Origin: Gammaproteobacteria bacterium
Lineage (GTDB): Bacteria > Pseudomonadota > Gammaproteobacteria > Coxiellales > Coxiellaceae
DNA length: 64,000 bases
Reading direction: 5' to 3'
NCBI GenBank assembly: GCA_030429175.1
Contig: JAUIDD010000006.1
Location: 1 to 64,000 of the forward strand
Below, piece by piece: positions 24,975 through 32,956 of the stretch. Each line of letters starts with the position of its first letter. Within the stretch, counting starts at the first letter, position 1. The notes beneath the pieces are model-generated. The model was given only the letters and a program-made list of their open reading frames with translations, was not told the DNA's origin and ran no database searches. The position numbers and the translations under genes were made by a program.

Positions 24975-25595
24975 TTATTCATGTTCTGGCGCGACTACAT
25001 AAACGCCTGGTGCATTGCGTAAATAGCCCTTATAGTCCATACCATAACCAAAGACATAATGATTATCGACTTTAAGACCTGTGAAATCAGTTTTTGCGCA
25101 GCCACCTTCGAGGCGTGCATTTTGCTTATCGACCAAAACACAAGTAAAAACTTCTTTAGCACCGGCTTTGGAGCAATGATCGACGATTGCCTGAAGTGTA
25201 ATGCCACCATCGAGAATATCATCGACAATAATAATAGTGCGGTCTTTTAGATTGATGTTGGGTTCGGCTTTCCATTCGATTTCCTTACCACTCGTAGTAT
25301 TGCGATAACGTGTTGCGTGAATATAGTCAACTTCGAGTGGGAAATCCAACCGTGGTAATAGATTACCTAATGCAACAATACCACCAACCACAACACACAA
25401 GAAAATGGGATTACTGTGTGAGAGCTTGTAACTAATTTCAGTTGCCATACGATCAAGCGCACTATCCACTTCAGATTTAGAATACAGACAGCTCGCCTTA
25501 GCAAACACTTCACGAATATCATCTGGTAGAATAGCTGGCATCGTATCACTCATTTTGTTAGTAGCTCCTGGGTTGGTTGCGACATCTGTTGTCAT
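24975..25595 (-). CDS. hpt: Hypoxanthine-guanine phosphoribosyltransferase
   Basis: The protein has the type I phosphoribosyltransferase PRPP-binding motif IIIVDDILDGGIT, a flexible-loop region after FPLEVDYIHATRYR, and a C-terminal purine-binding segment (VFGYGMDYKGYLRNAPGVY). It salvages hypoxanthine and guanine to IMP and GMP in the cytosol. Two starts fit. ATG 25595 overlaps the mscS stop as ATGA and has AGGAG at 7 nt, giving 206 aa. ATG 25553 also has AGGAG and gives the family's usual 190 or so residues. It is last in the DUF1820-nagZ-mscS-hpt operon. Confidence 0.88.
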   Translation of the reverse strand: MTTDVATNPGATNKMSDTMPAILPDDIREVFAKASCLYSKSEVDSALDRMATEISYKLSHSNPIFLCVVVGGIVALGNLLPRLDFPLEVDYIHATRYRNTTSGKEIEWKAEPNINLKDRTIIIVDDILDGGITLQAIVDHCSKAGAKEVFTCVLVDKQNARLEGGCAKTDFTGLKVDNHYVFGYGMDYKGYLRNAPGVYVVAPEHE

Positions 25596-26689
25596 GCTTG
25601 CGCTCCTGCATCTGATCGTTGAGTCATCAGCGGTTCGGGGAAATATATCGAACGCGATGGGAATGCACATTCTGCCCCATGTTGTGCAATGATATCAATG
25701 ATTTTAAGAAAAACATCCTGCTGTATTGTTTGAAACTCAACCCACTTCGTTGTTTTGGTGAATGTGTACACAAGAAACTCTAAGGCAGACGGTCCAAACT
25801 CAATTAACTTTACCATCAATATCATTGTAGTGTCGATGTCTGGATGATTTTGTAACATGTTTTCAATATCATCTATGACAGCTTTAATTTTAGGTGCATC
25901 TGAGTAGCGCAAGCCAATTTTAGTCTTGATACGGCGATTCGTCATCCGTCCCGGGTTTTCGATTGAGATCGTTGAAAATGCCGCGTTGGGCACATATAAA
26001 GGGCGCTTATCAAAGGTGCGAATTCGCGTCAACCGCCAGCCGATATTTTCAACAGTACCTTCGATATTGCGATCTGGAGAGCGAACCCACTCCCCAACTG
26101 AAAAAGGTCTGTCCCAGTAAATCATCAATCCACCGATAAAATTAGCTAATGTATCCTTAGCTGCAAAACCAACAGCCAAGGTACCAATACCACCAAAAGC
26201 TAATAATGAATTTATTTTAATGCCCACTGTTTGCATAAGCACCAATAACGTAACAATGACAATAGCAATTCTAAAGAGCTGAGTAATCGCACGTAATGTG
26301 GTTTTATCTTGTTTTTTCTTACCCGCACTAATCTCACGTTGATAGCGGCTCTCAACAGAATTAATGTAGCGCATAAACGCCCATGCAACCGTAATTACAA
26401 ATACCACAGCACGGACATAATTAAAGTAAGCATTTATCTGTGTCGAAACGACATAGTAACGCAGCACGATGGGGATAATCATGCTAACAACCATAAGCCA
26501 AATCATCACAAGAAGCGGCTTGCTGATAGAGCGAACCAAAGCATGGCTCCAAATATGCTTAGACTTAGCTAAACGTTTATCAATGAGGCTAAATATCCAC
26601 ATGCAAACCCACGTAGCAATGATACCACCAAGAATAGCAAGACCAATTTCAAAGAAATTTTGGTAATTTGGATTTAAATTTAATTGCAT
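25592..26689 (-). CDS. Small-conductance mechanosensitive channel, MscS family, 365 aa
   Basis: Four to five hydrophobic helices at the N-terminus (about 12-35, 52-75, 85-105, 130-150) lead to the MscS pore helix and beta domain, with the family core LAFGGIGTLAVGFAAKDTLANF (pore-lining Gly/Ala pattern) at about 160-180 and WDRPFSVGEWV after it. It forms a heptameric inner-membrane channel that vents solutes on hypo-osmotic shock. The gene overlaps nagZ upstream by 10 bp and hpt downstream by ATGA, so it is inside the operon. The length is near that of YnaI-type members and larger than MscS itself (286). Confidence 0.88.
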   Translation of the reverse strand: MQLNLNPNYQNFFEIGLAILGGIIATWVCMWIFSLIDKRLAKSKHIWSHALVRSISKPLLVMIWLMVVSMIIPIVLRYYVVSTQINAYFNYVRAVVFVITVAWAFMRYINSVESRYQREISAGKKKQDKTTLRAITQLFRIAIVIVTLLVLMQTVGIKINSLLAFGGIGTLAVGFAAKDTLANFIGGLMIYWDRPFSVGEWVRSPDRNIEGTVENIGWRLTRIRTFDKRPLYVPNAAFSTISIENPGRMTNRRIKTKIGLRYSDAPKIKAVIDDIENMLQNHPDIDTTMILMVKLIEFGPSALEFLVYTFTKTTKWVEFQTIQQDVFLKIIDIIAQHGAECAFPSRSIYFPEPLMTQRSDAGAQA

Positions 26690-27597
26690 GTGCTCACTCT
26701 CTTTTCTGCTGTTTCCAACACCTGTACCGCCCCATCGCGATCATTACATACTAGTAGTAAATCACAACCCGCATCAAGCGCCGCTCTCACGCGCGCAACA
26801 TAATCACCAAAACTAGCAGCGCCTGCCATCGATAAATCATCAGTGATCACACGCCCACGATACCCTATCCTCTTGCGTAAAATTTCTTGAATCCATACCG
26901 GTGAAAAACCTACAGGCCTATCGTCTATTTTAGAAAACACAATATGCGCCGGCATGACAAAATCAAATTGGTCTTTTAGCCTCATAAAGGGTAACATATC
27001 TCTTTCTAGTAAAGTCTGAAGATCACGCTCATCAACCGGTAATTGCACATGTGAATCCGCTGCAACACCACCGTGGCCTGGGAAGTGTTTGGCCGTAACT
27101 AACATCTGACGTGCATGCAGTGTTTGTATTACCGTTTGACCTAACGCTATTACAACATCGCTCAGGGACCCAAAGCTACGCTCGCCAATAATCTCGCTAA
27201 TACCCGTATCCATATCTAGGACTGGCATTAATGTCATGTCGACGCCGACAGCATAAAGCTCATCAACCATGATGTTAAGCTGTGTTTGCAGCGCTGTTAT
27301 CGCGTGCTTTGGATCTGATTGATAGTGTAACCCAAAAGTCGACATTGCTTTTAAGTCTGTAAAGTCATCAACAAAACGTTGTACACGCCCACCCTCTTGA
27401 TCAACCATGATCATTAATTCAGGCTTGATCGCCTTCATTGAATCAGATAAAGCTTTCAATTGTCTGCGCGATTGATAATTGCGCGTGAATAAGATCACCC
27501 CCACAACCAAAGGATGCGCAAGCAATTCGCGGTCTTCTGCCGTTAACTCGGTGGATTCAATATCTAGGACAACACCTGCACGCACTGCTGACATCAT
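26680..27597 (-). CDS. nagZ: Beta-N-acetylhexosaminidase NagZ (GH3)
   Basis: The 305-residue TIM-barrel protein shows VDQEGGRVQR (65-74), the loop motif KHFPGHG (170-176) with the catalytic His/Asp pair in ADSHVQLP, and the Asp nucleophile in ITDDLSM (251-257). NagZ removes GlcNAc from anhydro-muropeptides in the cytosol during cell-wall recycling and thereby feeds AmpC-inducing signals. No signal peptide is present, as expected. It starts at ATG 27597 with an ATGA overlap to the DUF1820 gene. The neighbourhood nagZ-hpt is the usual one in many Gammaproteobacteria. Confidence 0.93.
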   Translation of the reverse strand: MMSAVRAGVVLDIESTELTAEDRELLAHPLVVGVILFTRNYQSRRQLKALSDSMKAIKPELMIMVDQEGGRVQRFVDDFTDLKAMSTFGLHYQSDPKHAITALQTQLNIMVDELYAVGVDMTLMPVLDMDTGISEIIGERSFGSLSDVVIALGQTVIQTLHARQMLVTAKHFPGHGGVAADSHVQLPVDERDLQTLLERDMLPFMRLKDQFDFVMPAHIVFSKIDDRPVGFSPVWIQEILRKRIGYRGRVITDDLSMAGAASFGDYVARVRAALDAGCDLLLVCNDRDGAVQVLETAEKRVSTCN

Positions 27598-27941
27598 TCA
27601 TTACTATCCTCAGATCTCTCATGACGCTTACTTTTACCTGGAAAACGACTGACATTACTTTTTAGATCTTTAACCGAAGAGATACCCTGCTTCTTAACTT
27701 CATCGATACGCACAATTAAGTGCGTCGGAATATAGCTACGTTGCACACCTTTAAATTCTTCACGTAATTTCTCTTCACCTGGATCAACCAAAATTCCTGA
27801 GCGTGTTTCGTGAAATATAAGCTCATCAATCTCTAAAAAGCCCACAAGGCTCTCTTCAGATATATATTTTGCGTACACCTCGTATATCTTGTTATCTTGG
27901 TGAAATAGGACTCGGTAAATAAAGTTGTCTTCATCAGTCAT
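27594..27941 (-). CDS. DUF1820 family protein
   Basis: The 115-residue protein matches DUF1820 throughout: IYRVLFHQDNKIYEVYAKYI, GFLEIDELIF, a VDPGEEKLREEF stretch and the signature RSYIPTHLIVRIDEV. Function is unknown. It is restricted mainly to Gammaproteobacteria and commonly lies near nagZ, as here. It has a Lys/Arg/Ser-rich tail after residue 90. It is the first gene of the nagZ-mscS-hpt operon, with a decayed DUF924 fragment just upstream. Confidence 0.85.
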   Translation of the reverse strand: MTDEDNFIYRVLFHQDNKIYEVYAKYISEESLVGFLEIDELIFHETRSGILVDPGEEKLREEFKGVQRSYIPTHLIVRIDEVKKQGISSVKDLKSNVSRFPGKSKRHERSEDSNE

Positions 27942-27952
27942 TGTTTTAGATT

Positions 27953-28092
27953 CTATTGTTGCTCATTTTTTGTCAGATACCACCTCCTGCTAGATGACGG
28001 TACCGCGCCACGTTGCGGGAATCACCCAAAACGCTGCGTGATCCTATAATGAACGCTGTTAAATTTCAAGCAACTATCGCAAATATCTATTT
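27953..28092 (-). pseudogene. Decayed 3' fragment of a DUF924 paralogue
   Basis: Read on the minus strand, this stretch encodes a degraded copy of the C-terminus of the adjacent DUF924 gene: DSCLKF, HYRITQRFG, stop, FPQRGA, then a drifting tail to a TAG at 27953-27955. The intact neighbour has DSFLKF, HYTIIQRFG, R, FPQRNA. The stop replaces the Arg codon. At the DNA level the runs TGCGGGAA, CCCAAAACG and AACTATCG/AGCTATCG align. Only about 45 codons remain, with no start. It is the relic of a tandem duplication or of a second copy. Confidence 0.75.
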
Positions 28093-28172
28093 TTATCAGT
28101 GAAATGGTGAATGACACTTAAGGGTGATGGCCAAAGCTCGCCACCTTCGGCTTTCCTCGTAAAAGAAAAGTT

Positions 28173-28769
28173 TTATTCGTTGCGTAGATCTAGCAAATAT
28201 TGACGCTCTTCTTTAGTTGAGCTGCGTGACAATATTGCATTGCGCTGCGGGAAACGCCCAAAACGTTGAATGATTGTATAGTGATGGTTAGCAAACTTTA
28301 AAAAGCTATCGTAGATTACTTTGGTTTCATCAAATGCGAGTTCTGAAAGTACACGATAAGCAATCAAGGCTTGTTCTTGATAGACCAGCTGCTCCGAATG
28401 CATCATTGGAAAATAGAAGAATACCCGCTCGATCAAGCTTAAATTATGATCATCATCTTGGCGTATACCTTGAAGACAAGTTTCTAGTGCTTTTTTATCC
28501 ATTTCATATGCTTGAGATGTATTTCTAAATAAATGTCGAGAAAACTGATCTAATACAATAATTTTAGCAAGGCGACTACGCGGTGTATCTTGCCACTCTG
28601 CATAATCATATTCAGATAATGCCTCATGAGTAAGTAAAAATTTAGACTTAATTTCTTCATCTACCTCAATTGAATCACTAAACCAGATACGCGAACGCTC
28701 CTCAGAGGGGATTATTGTCTCTTCGATCTTACCAAACCAATAAGTTAGTACACTATCAACAGATTCCAT
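28173..28769 (-). CDS. DUF924 family protein (TPR-like fold)
   Basis: The 198-residue product matches DUF924 with SVLTYWFGK at the N-terminus, the signature LDQFSRHLFRNTSQAYEMD, the FYFPMMHSE segment and the C-terminal RFGRFPQRNAIL. The family has a TPR-like helical fold and no settled function. The ATG at 28769 is preferred over an earlier in-frame codon because GGAG lies 5 nt upstream. A decayed copy of its 3' end lies 80 bp downstream (27953-28092). Confidence 0.85.
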   Translation of the reverse strand: MESVDSVLTYWFGKIEETIIPSEERSRIWFSDSIEVDEEIKSKFLLTHEALSEYDYAEWQDTPRSRLAKIIVLDQFSRHLFRNTSQAYEMDKKALETCLQGIRQDDDHNLSLIERVFFYFPMMHSEQLVYQEQALIAYRVLSELAFDETKVIYDSFLKFANHHYTIIQRFGRFPQRNAILSRSSTKEERQYLLDLRNE

Positions 28770-28934
28770 TAGAACTCCAATATTTCTCTGCCCACCGTTT
28801 AATAGTAGACTATTTATTGTCCATGTGTCATCCTTCATTTTTATTTTTTTAAATGATAATTCAATTAGTTAGGAGAAACTCTTTCTTGTAAAATGATAAA
28901 ACAAGATGTTATCAGTTTAAGTTAGTTTAGTAGA

Positions 28935-28964
28935 TTGAAATCGATTCATAACAATAAATATGGT
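28935..28964 (+). promoter_or_regulatory. Candidate promoter for the 233-aa gene
   Basis: TTGAAA (28935-28940) and TATGGT (28959-28964) are 18 bp apart. The transcript would begin near 28971, just before an AAAGGAG at 28978-28984. Confidence 0.4.
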
Positions 28965-28977
28965 ATCTTGCGCCACT

Positions 28978-29004
28978 AAAGGAGAAACTATGCTTAGCAA
29001 ATAA
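28978..29004 (+). promoter_or_regulatory. Strong SD with a four-codon ORF
   Basis: AAAGGAG is 5 nt from an ATG at 28990, the best SD spacing in the region, but the frame is only MLSK followed by TAA (29002-29004). The real gene starts 51 nt farther on with a weaker SD. This is either a minimal uORF or the relic of an older gene start. Confidence 0.35.
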
Positions 29005-29055
29005 CAGTATGGTAATATGCGCCGGATCTAAACAACATTATCGAGGTTAGAGACT

Positions 29056-29757
29056 ATGAAAAAAAAATTACAAGAAGAAGAAAACCAGCTTCCATGGGCT
29101 GAGGGTGGTTACAAGCCCCACTTTAATGAGAAAAGAGCCGAGCGGTTTGCCGCTGCTGTAAAAGGTGCGTATCCAAGCCTAGCCAACACTAAAGAGGAAC
29201 TTCAGCAGTGGGTAATACAATTATTTAACGATAAAAACGTTAATAATGACACTGTCAGACAACTTCTCGATAACCTTGAAACAGTCCTGCAAGATGAAAC
29301 TATTAATCAAATAGAAACTGCCAATCAGATACGAGGTATTTGTTTTAAATTCCAGTGCAATCACAGACGCACAATTAAAAGCGCTGGCATGAGCTTTGCA
29401 AGCATGCTTGCTATAGCAGCAATCAGTTATACTGTTATTGCCGCTGCTTGCCCACCACTTGCAGCTGTTATTGCAGTTGCTGCAATTACTGCATTAGTCA
29501 CTCTTGTTTGTATCAGACAACGGGCAAAGCATAATGATGCAAAACAAGAACAACAAATACGCCAACAAGGCGAAGTGCTCGCTGAAGCAGTTGAGAATCG
29601 ATCAAACATAAGAGCCTCAATACCAAAAGCACCTATTGGGCGACATACTCAGTTACGATGTCTGTTCTGTGCGTTTGATGATCTAAAAGAGAATGCAAAA
29701 GAGACTATTGCACGTCTTGATCATCACCGCAGTTATCAAAAAAGCGCTCAGGTGTAA
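29056..29757 (+). CDS. Unknown membrane protein, 233 aa, effector-like
   Basis: No family is recognised. A charged helical N-terminal part (about 1-105) is followed by two adjacent Ala-rich hydrophobic helices (about 110-130 and 133-150) that can form a hairpin, then a Gln/Glu-rich helix and a basic C-terminal region with Cys residues. There is no N-terminal signal peptide. Membrane hairpins in otherwise soluble proteins are common among Legionella effectors, but the role is unknown. GAGG lies 9 nt before the ATG, and a terminator-like hairpin follows the stop. Confidence 0.68.
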   Translation: MKKKLQEEENQLPWAEGGYKPHFNEKRAERFAAAVKGAYPSLANTKEELQQWVIQLFNDKNVNNDTVRQLLDNLETVLQDETINQIETANQIRGICFKFQCNHRRTIKSAGMSFASMLAIAAISYTVIAAACPPLAAVIAVAAITALVTLVCIRQRAKHNDAKQEQQIRQQGEVLAEAVENRSNIRASIPKAPIGRHTQLRCLFCAFDDLKENAKETIARLDHHRSYQKSAQV

Positions 29758-29764
29758 AATATCC

Positions 29765-29807
29765 ATAAAGGTACACTATTATTCGATTATAACTAGTGTA
29801 CCTTTAT
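29765..29807. terminator. Bidirectional terminator-like hairpin between convergent genes
   Basis: ATAAAGGTACACTA (29765-29778) is perfectly complementary to 29794-29807, giving a 14-bp stem with a 15-nt loop. TTTAT runs follow on both strands. The right arm lies inside the last codons of the L,D-transpeptidase gene and the loop holds its stop codon, so the same element ends both that operon and the 233-residue gene. Confidence 0.7.
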
Positions 29808-30276
29808 CTACCGTATTGAATAACGCCAACATGTCTTGATTATGTAAACAAATACAGCCATGAGAAAAGGGTTGGCCCATGGGTCTTGATTCGGGGCTCG
29901 CATGAATATAAATTTTGCGATCGCGACTATCAACCTCACCACCTTGATTCAATCCAGGCTCTAAGCCTTCAAGCCACAATATACGCGTTAAAATCCAATC
30001 TGTGCGTTCAGGATGCGCCTGCTCTAATTCAGGAGAATAGAGTTCACCGGTTGGCTCACGTGCAATAAAAACTGTATTTACTGGCTCGTCTGCCCCAATT
30101 TTTTTATAAATACGATGCTTTCCTAGTGGTGTCTGGAAGCTACCATAGCGCTGCCCAACACCATTTTTAGCTGTTGAAATTGAATAAGATGCAACACACT
30201 CAGTTTTGTAATATAAATAAAGACGCTGTTCTTCAATTGAAACTTTAATACATTTTAATTCTTTCTGATTATTCAT
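29779..30276 (-). CDS. L,D-transpeptidase (YkuD domain), no signal peptide
   Basis: The 165-residue protein is a bare YkuD domain with His125 (IYIHASP), then SHGCICL (138-144) with nucleophile Cys141. The usual Arg after the catalytic Cys (HGCIR) is Cys here. YkuD enzymes form 3-3 cross-links in peptidoglycan or attach lipoproteins, and act in the periplasm, yet no signal peptide or membrane anchor is visible at the N-terminus. The ATG at 30276 overlaps the miaA stop as ATGA, so it is the last gene of the nnrDE-miaA operon. Confidence 0.85.
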   Translation of the reverse strand: MNNQKELKCIKVSIEEQRLYLYYKTECVASYSISTAKNGVGQRYGSFQTPLGKHRIYKKIGADEPVNTVFIAREPTGELYSPELEQAHPERTDWILTRILWLEGLEPGLNQGGEVDSRDRKIYIHASPESRPMGQPFSHGCICLHNQDMLALFNTVDKGTLVIIE

Positions 30277-31166
30277 AAGATAATCTTGACTTGTTGAGGC
30301 TCACGAACCCAAGTGGTATTGTCCCATCGACGCAACCAGGTAAATTGACGTTTGCAGAGTTGACGTGTGGCAGCAATGGCACGTTCACGCATCTCATCAA
30401 AGCTACAATTACCATCAAGATAATCCCAAGCTTGACGATAGCCAACACAACGTATCGATGGCAGAGATGCATTTAAATCATTTCTTTTGTAAAGTGCTTC
30501 AACTTCTTGCATAAAGCCAAGCTTAAGCATTTGATCAAAACGTTTTTCGATACGCTGATGAATCACACTACGATCCTCAGGTGCTAGAATTATATTTTTA
30601 AAGTCATAGGCAGGCTTTTCTATCGTTTGATGACGATGCCATTCGCTCATACAGACTTTAGTTTGATAGAAAATTTCAAGTGCACGTGAAATACGTTGCG
30701 AATCGTTGGGATGCAATTGAGCCGCAATAGCAGGATCGATCTGCTGTAACAGCTCATATAAAGCTGGCCAACCCTGCGTTTCAGCCATTTGTTCAACTTG
30801 CCTGCGAGTTGCTTCATCGGTACTTGGCAGCTCGCTATAACCACGTTGTAATTGATAAAAATACATCATTGTACCACCGACTAATAGCGGTATTTTGCCG
30901 CGAGCATGGATTTGATCGATGAGTTTGAGTGCATCATCGATAAAATCGCCCACAGAATAGGGTTCAGCTGGATCGCGAATATTGATTAGATGATGTGGTG
31001 CACGGGCTAGTTCGTCCTGAGTTGGCTTGGCAGTACCAATAGTCATGCCACGATAAATCATTGCAGAATCAACGCTTATAATTTCAAAACCACCACGTTC
31101 AACCAGCTCGATCGCAGCGGCTGTTTTACCACAAGCGGTTGGCCCCATTAAACATATGACTTGCAT
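30273..31166 (-). CDS. miaA: tRNA dimethylallyltransferase
   Basis: The 297-residue enzyme has the P-loop GPTACGKT (8-15), the DSAMIYRGMTIGTAKP substrate motif and the LVGGTMMYF region of MiaA. It adds the isopentenyl group from DMAPP to A37 of tRNAs that read UNN codons. The ATG overlaps the mutL stop as TAATG. In most Gammaproteobacteria hfq follows miaA. Here an L,D-transpeptidase gene takes that place. Confidence 0.95.
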   Translation of the reverse strand: MQVICLMGPTACGKTAAAIELVERGGFEIISVDSAMIYRGMTIGTAKPTQDELARAPHHLINIRDPAEPYSVGDFIDDALKLIDQIHARGKIPLLVGGTMMYFYQLQRGYSELPSTDEATRRQVEQMAETQGWPALYELLQQIDPAIAAQLHPNDSQRISRALEIFYQTKVCMSEWHRHQTIEKPAYDFKNIILAPEDRSVIHQRIEKRFDQMLKLGFMQEVEALYKRNDLNASLPSIRCVGYRQAWDYLDGNCSFDEMRERAIAATRQLCKRQFTWLRRWDNTTWVREPQQVKIIL

Positions 31167-32944
31167 TATTGGCCTCGCAAAAATAATTTATCTAGCGCTG
31201 GCAGCGAAAGCTCAGTCCAAGTCGGACGACCATGATTACAGCAACCGCTATTATCAGTGTTTTCCATATCACGTAATAATGCAGCCATTTCAGGAATGCT
31301 TAATTTATGATGTGCACGAATTGCTGCATGACAAGCCACTGTCGCTAAAATATGATTAATCGTTTCATTAAGGCGGCGTTCACTTTGATTAACGAGTAAA
31401 TCAGCAATCACATCACGCACCAATTGCTCGATATGTTTATTTTTAAGAATCGATGGTACCTCACGTATCACGACACTATCATCACTTAACTGCTCGATTA
31501 AAATGCCAATAGTAGCAAAAGTTGATGTATTTTCGAGACAACTCACCATTTCTGCTTTATTGAGCTTCACTGTGATGGGCACCAATAGTAGCTCTGTCGT
31601 TAGATTAGAGGCAGACAATTGCAGCTTTAATTTTTCATATAAAATGCGTTCGTGCGCTGCATGCATATCAACTATCACCAGTCCGCGTTCATTTTGGGCC
31701 AAGATATAAATGTCATGTAACTGAGCTATAGGTGTCCCTAAAAATGGCTCTAGCGCAACAGCAATGGGCTCTTCAGGTTCCGCGCAAAGCTTTTGGTAGT
31801 TATTAACCTGTGCACGTATGCTCAACGGCATACGCTGTTGTTCAGTCGGCTGTGTATTTGAAACTTGTTTTAAAGGTGTATAGGTGTTCTCTGGCATCGC
31901 AGCAACAGTTTGGGACACTACTTCTCCTGTCGTATGATCACTCGGACGCACTTGCGATAGTGCATCTTTAACCGCACGCATCACAAAATCATGAATGGTG
32001 CGCGAATCACGAAAACGCACTTCGTGTTTTGTTGGATGGACATTGACATCGACAATTGCTGGATCGCATTCGAGATATAAAATATAAGCTGGATGACGTC
32101 CATGGAATAACACATCATGATACGCTTGTTTTGCCGCATGCATCAGTAAACGATCACGGATAAAACGCCCATTTATGTAAAAATACTGCATATCTGCTTG
32201 TGAGCGGGTAAAGCCTGGCATCGCGATCCAGCCCCACAAACGCATACCGGCTGCTCGAAACTCAATTGCTAATGCTTCATCAACAAACGACTGACCTAAC
32301 ATTGATACCAAGCGTTTTTCACGTGCAATATTAGTTTCGGCTATCGGCAAGCGCAGTTGTGATTTTTGATTGTGAGTCAGTTGAAAACCTACATCAAAAC
32401 AACTTAAAGCAAGGCGTTGTAAGATGGTTTCAATATGTTGATATTCGGTACGCTCGGCGCGTAAAAACTTACGCCTTGCTGCTGTGTTATAAAATAAATC
32501 GCGCACCTCTATCGTCGTACCTTGTGGATGCGCAATTGGTTCAGCTGTATGTTTTATATCGCCACCTTCGCAGGTTAAAGCAAAACCAGACTCAGCATCT
32601 GCAACTGCTGTGCTTATTTTTAAGCGCGAAACAGCGGCGATACTTGCAAGTGCTTCACCACGAAACCCAAGGCTCGCGACATGCTCTAGATCATTAAACG
32701 TCGCAATTTTACTCGTGGCATGACGCGCTAATGCTAACGGCAATTCTTTTGCTTCAATACCACTACCATTATCACGAACACGAATGAGATCTTGCCCACC
32801 ACGTTCAATATCGACTGTAATTTGGCTGCTTTTGGCATCAAGACTATTTTCAATAAGTTCCTTAACGACTGCAGCTGGACGTTCTACAACTTCTCCTGCG
32901 GCAATTTGATTGGACAATTGTTCGTCTAATTGAAGGATGGGCAT
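31166..32944 (-). CDS. mutL: DNA mismatch repair protein MutL
   Basis: The N-terminal GHKL ATPase has ENSLDA (32-37), DNGSGI (58-63) and GFRGEAL (93-99). The C-terminal dimer domain keeps DxHA-x2-E-x4-E as DMHAAHERILYE (426-437), plus ACHAAIRAH and CNHGRP (about 569-574), the zinc-binding marks of MutL proteins that nick DNA themselves. The usual Gln of DQHA is Met. It couples MutS recognition to strand removal. At 592 residues its length is normal. It lies between amiB/C and miaA as in E. coli. Confidence 0.95.
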   Translation of the reverse strand: MPILQLDEQLSNQIAAGEVVERPAAVVKELIENSLDAKSSQITVDIERGGQDLIRVRDNGSGIEAKELPLALARHATSKIATFNDLEHVASLGFRGEALASIAAVSRLKISTAVADAESGFALTCEGGDIKHTAEPIAHPQGTTIEVRDLFYNTAARRKFLRAERTEYQHIETILQRLALSCFDVGFQLTHNQKSQLRLPIAETNIAREKRLVSMLGQSFVDEALAIEFRAAGMRLWGWIAMPGFTRSQADMQYFYINGRFIRDRLLMHAAKQAYHDVLFHGRHPAYILYLECDPAIVDVNVHPTKHEVRFRDSRTIHDFVMRAVKDALSQVRPSDHTTGEVVSQTVAAMPENTYTPLKQVSNTQPTEQQRMPLSIRAQVNNYQKLCAEPEEPIAVALEPFLGTPIAQLHDIYILAQNERGLVIVDMHAAHERILYEKLKLQLSASNLTTELLLVPITVKLNKAEMVSCLENTSTFATIGILIEQLSDDSVVIREVPSILKNKHIEQLVRDVIADLLVNQSERRLNETINHILATVACHAAIRAHHKLSIPEMAALLRDMENTDNSGCCNHGRPTWTELSLPALDKLFLRGQ

Positions 32945-32956
32945 GGTTAAAGCAAC

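Noticed and set aside
24995-25549. Additional short ORFs overlapping hpt on both strands
   Set aside because: They are shadows of the hpt coding frame without SD or family resemblance.
26104-26115. GGTCTGTCCC inside mscS as a second end of the MITE-like element
   Set aside because: It is a single decamer within a conserved coding region with no partner arm and no TA-flanked partner nearby, so it is most likely chance.
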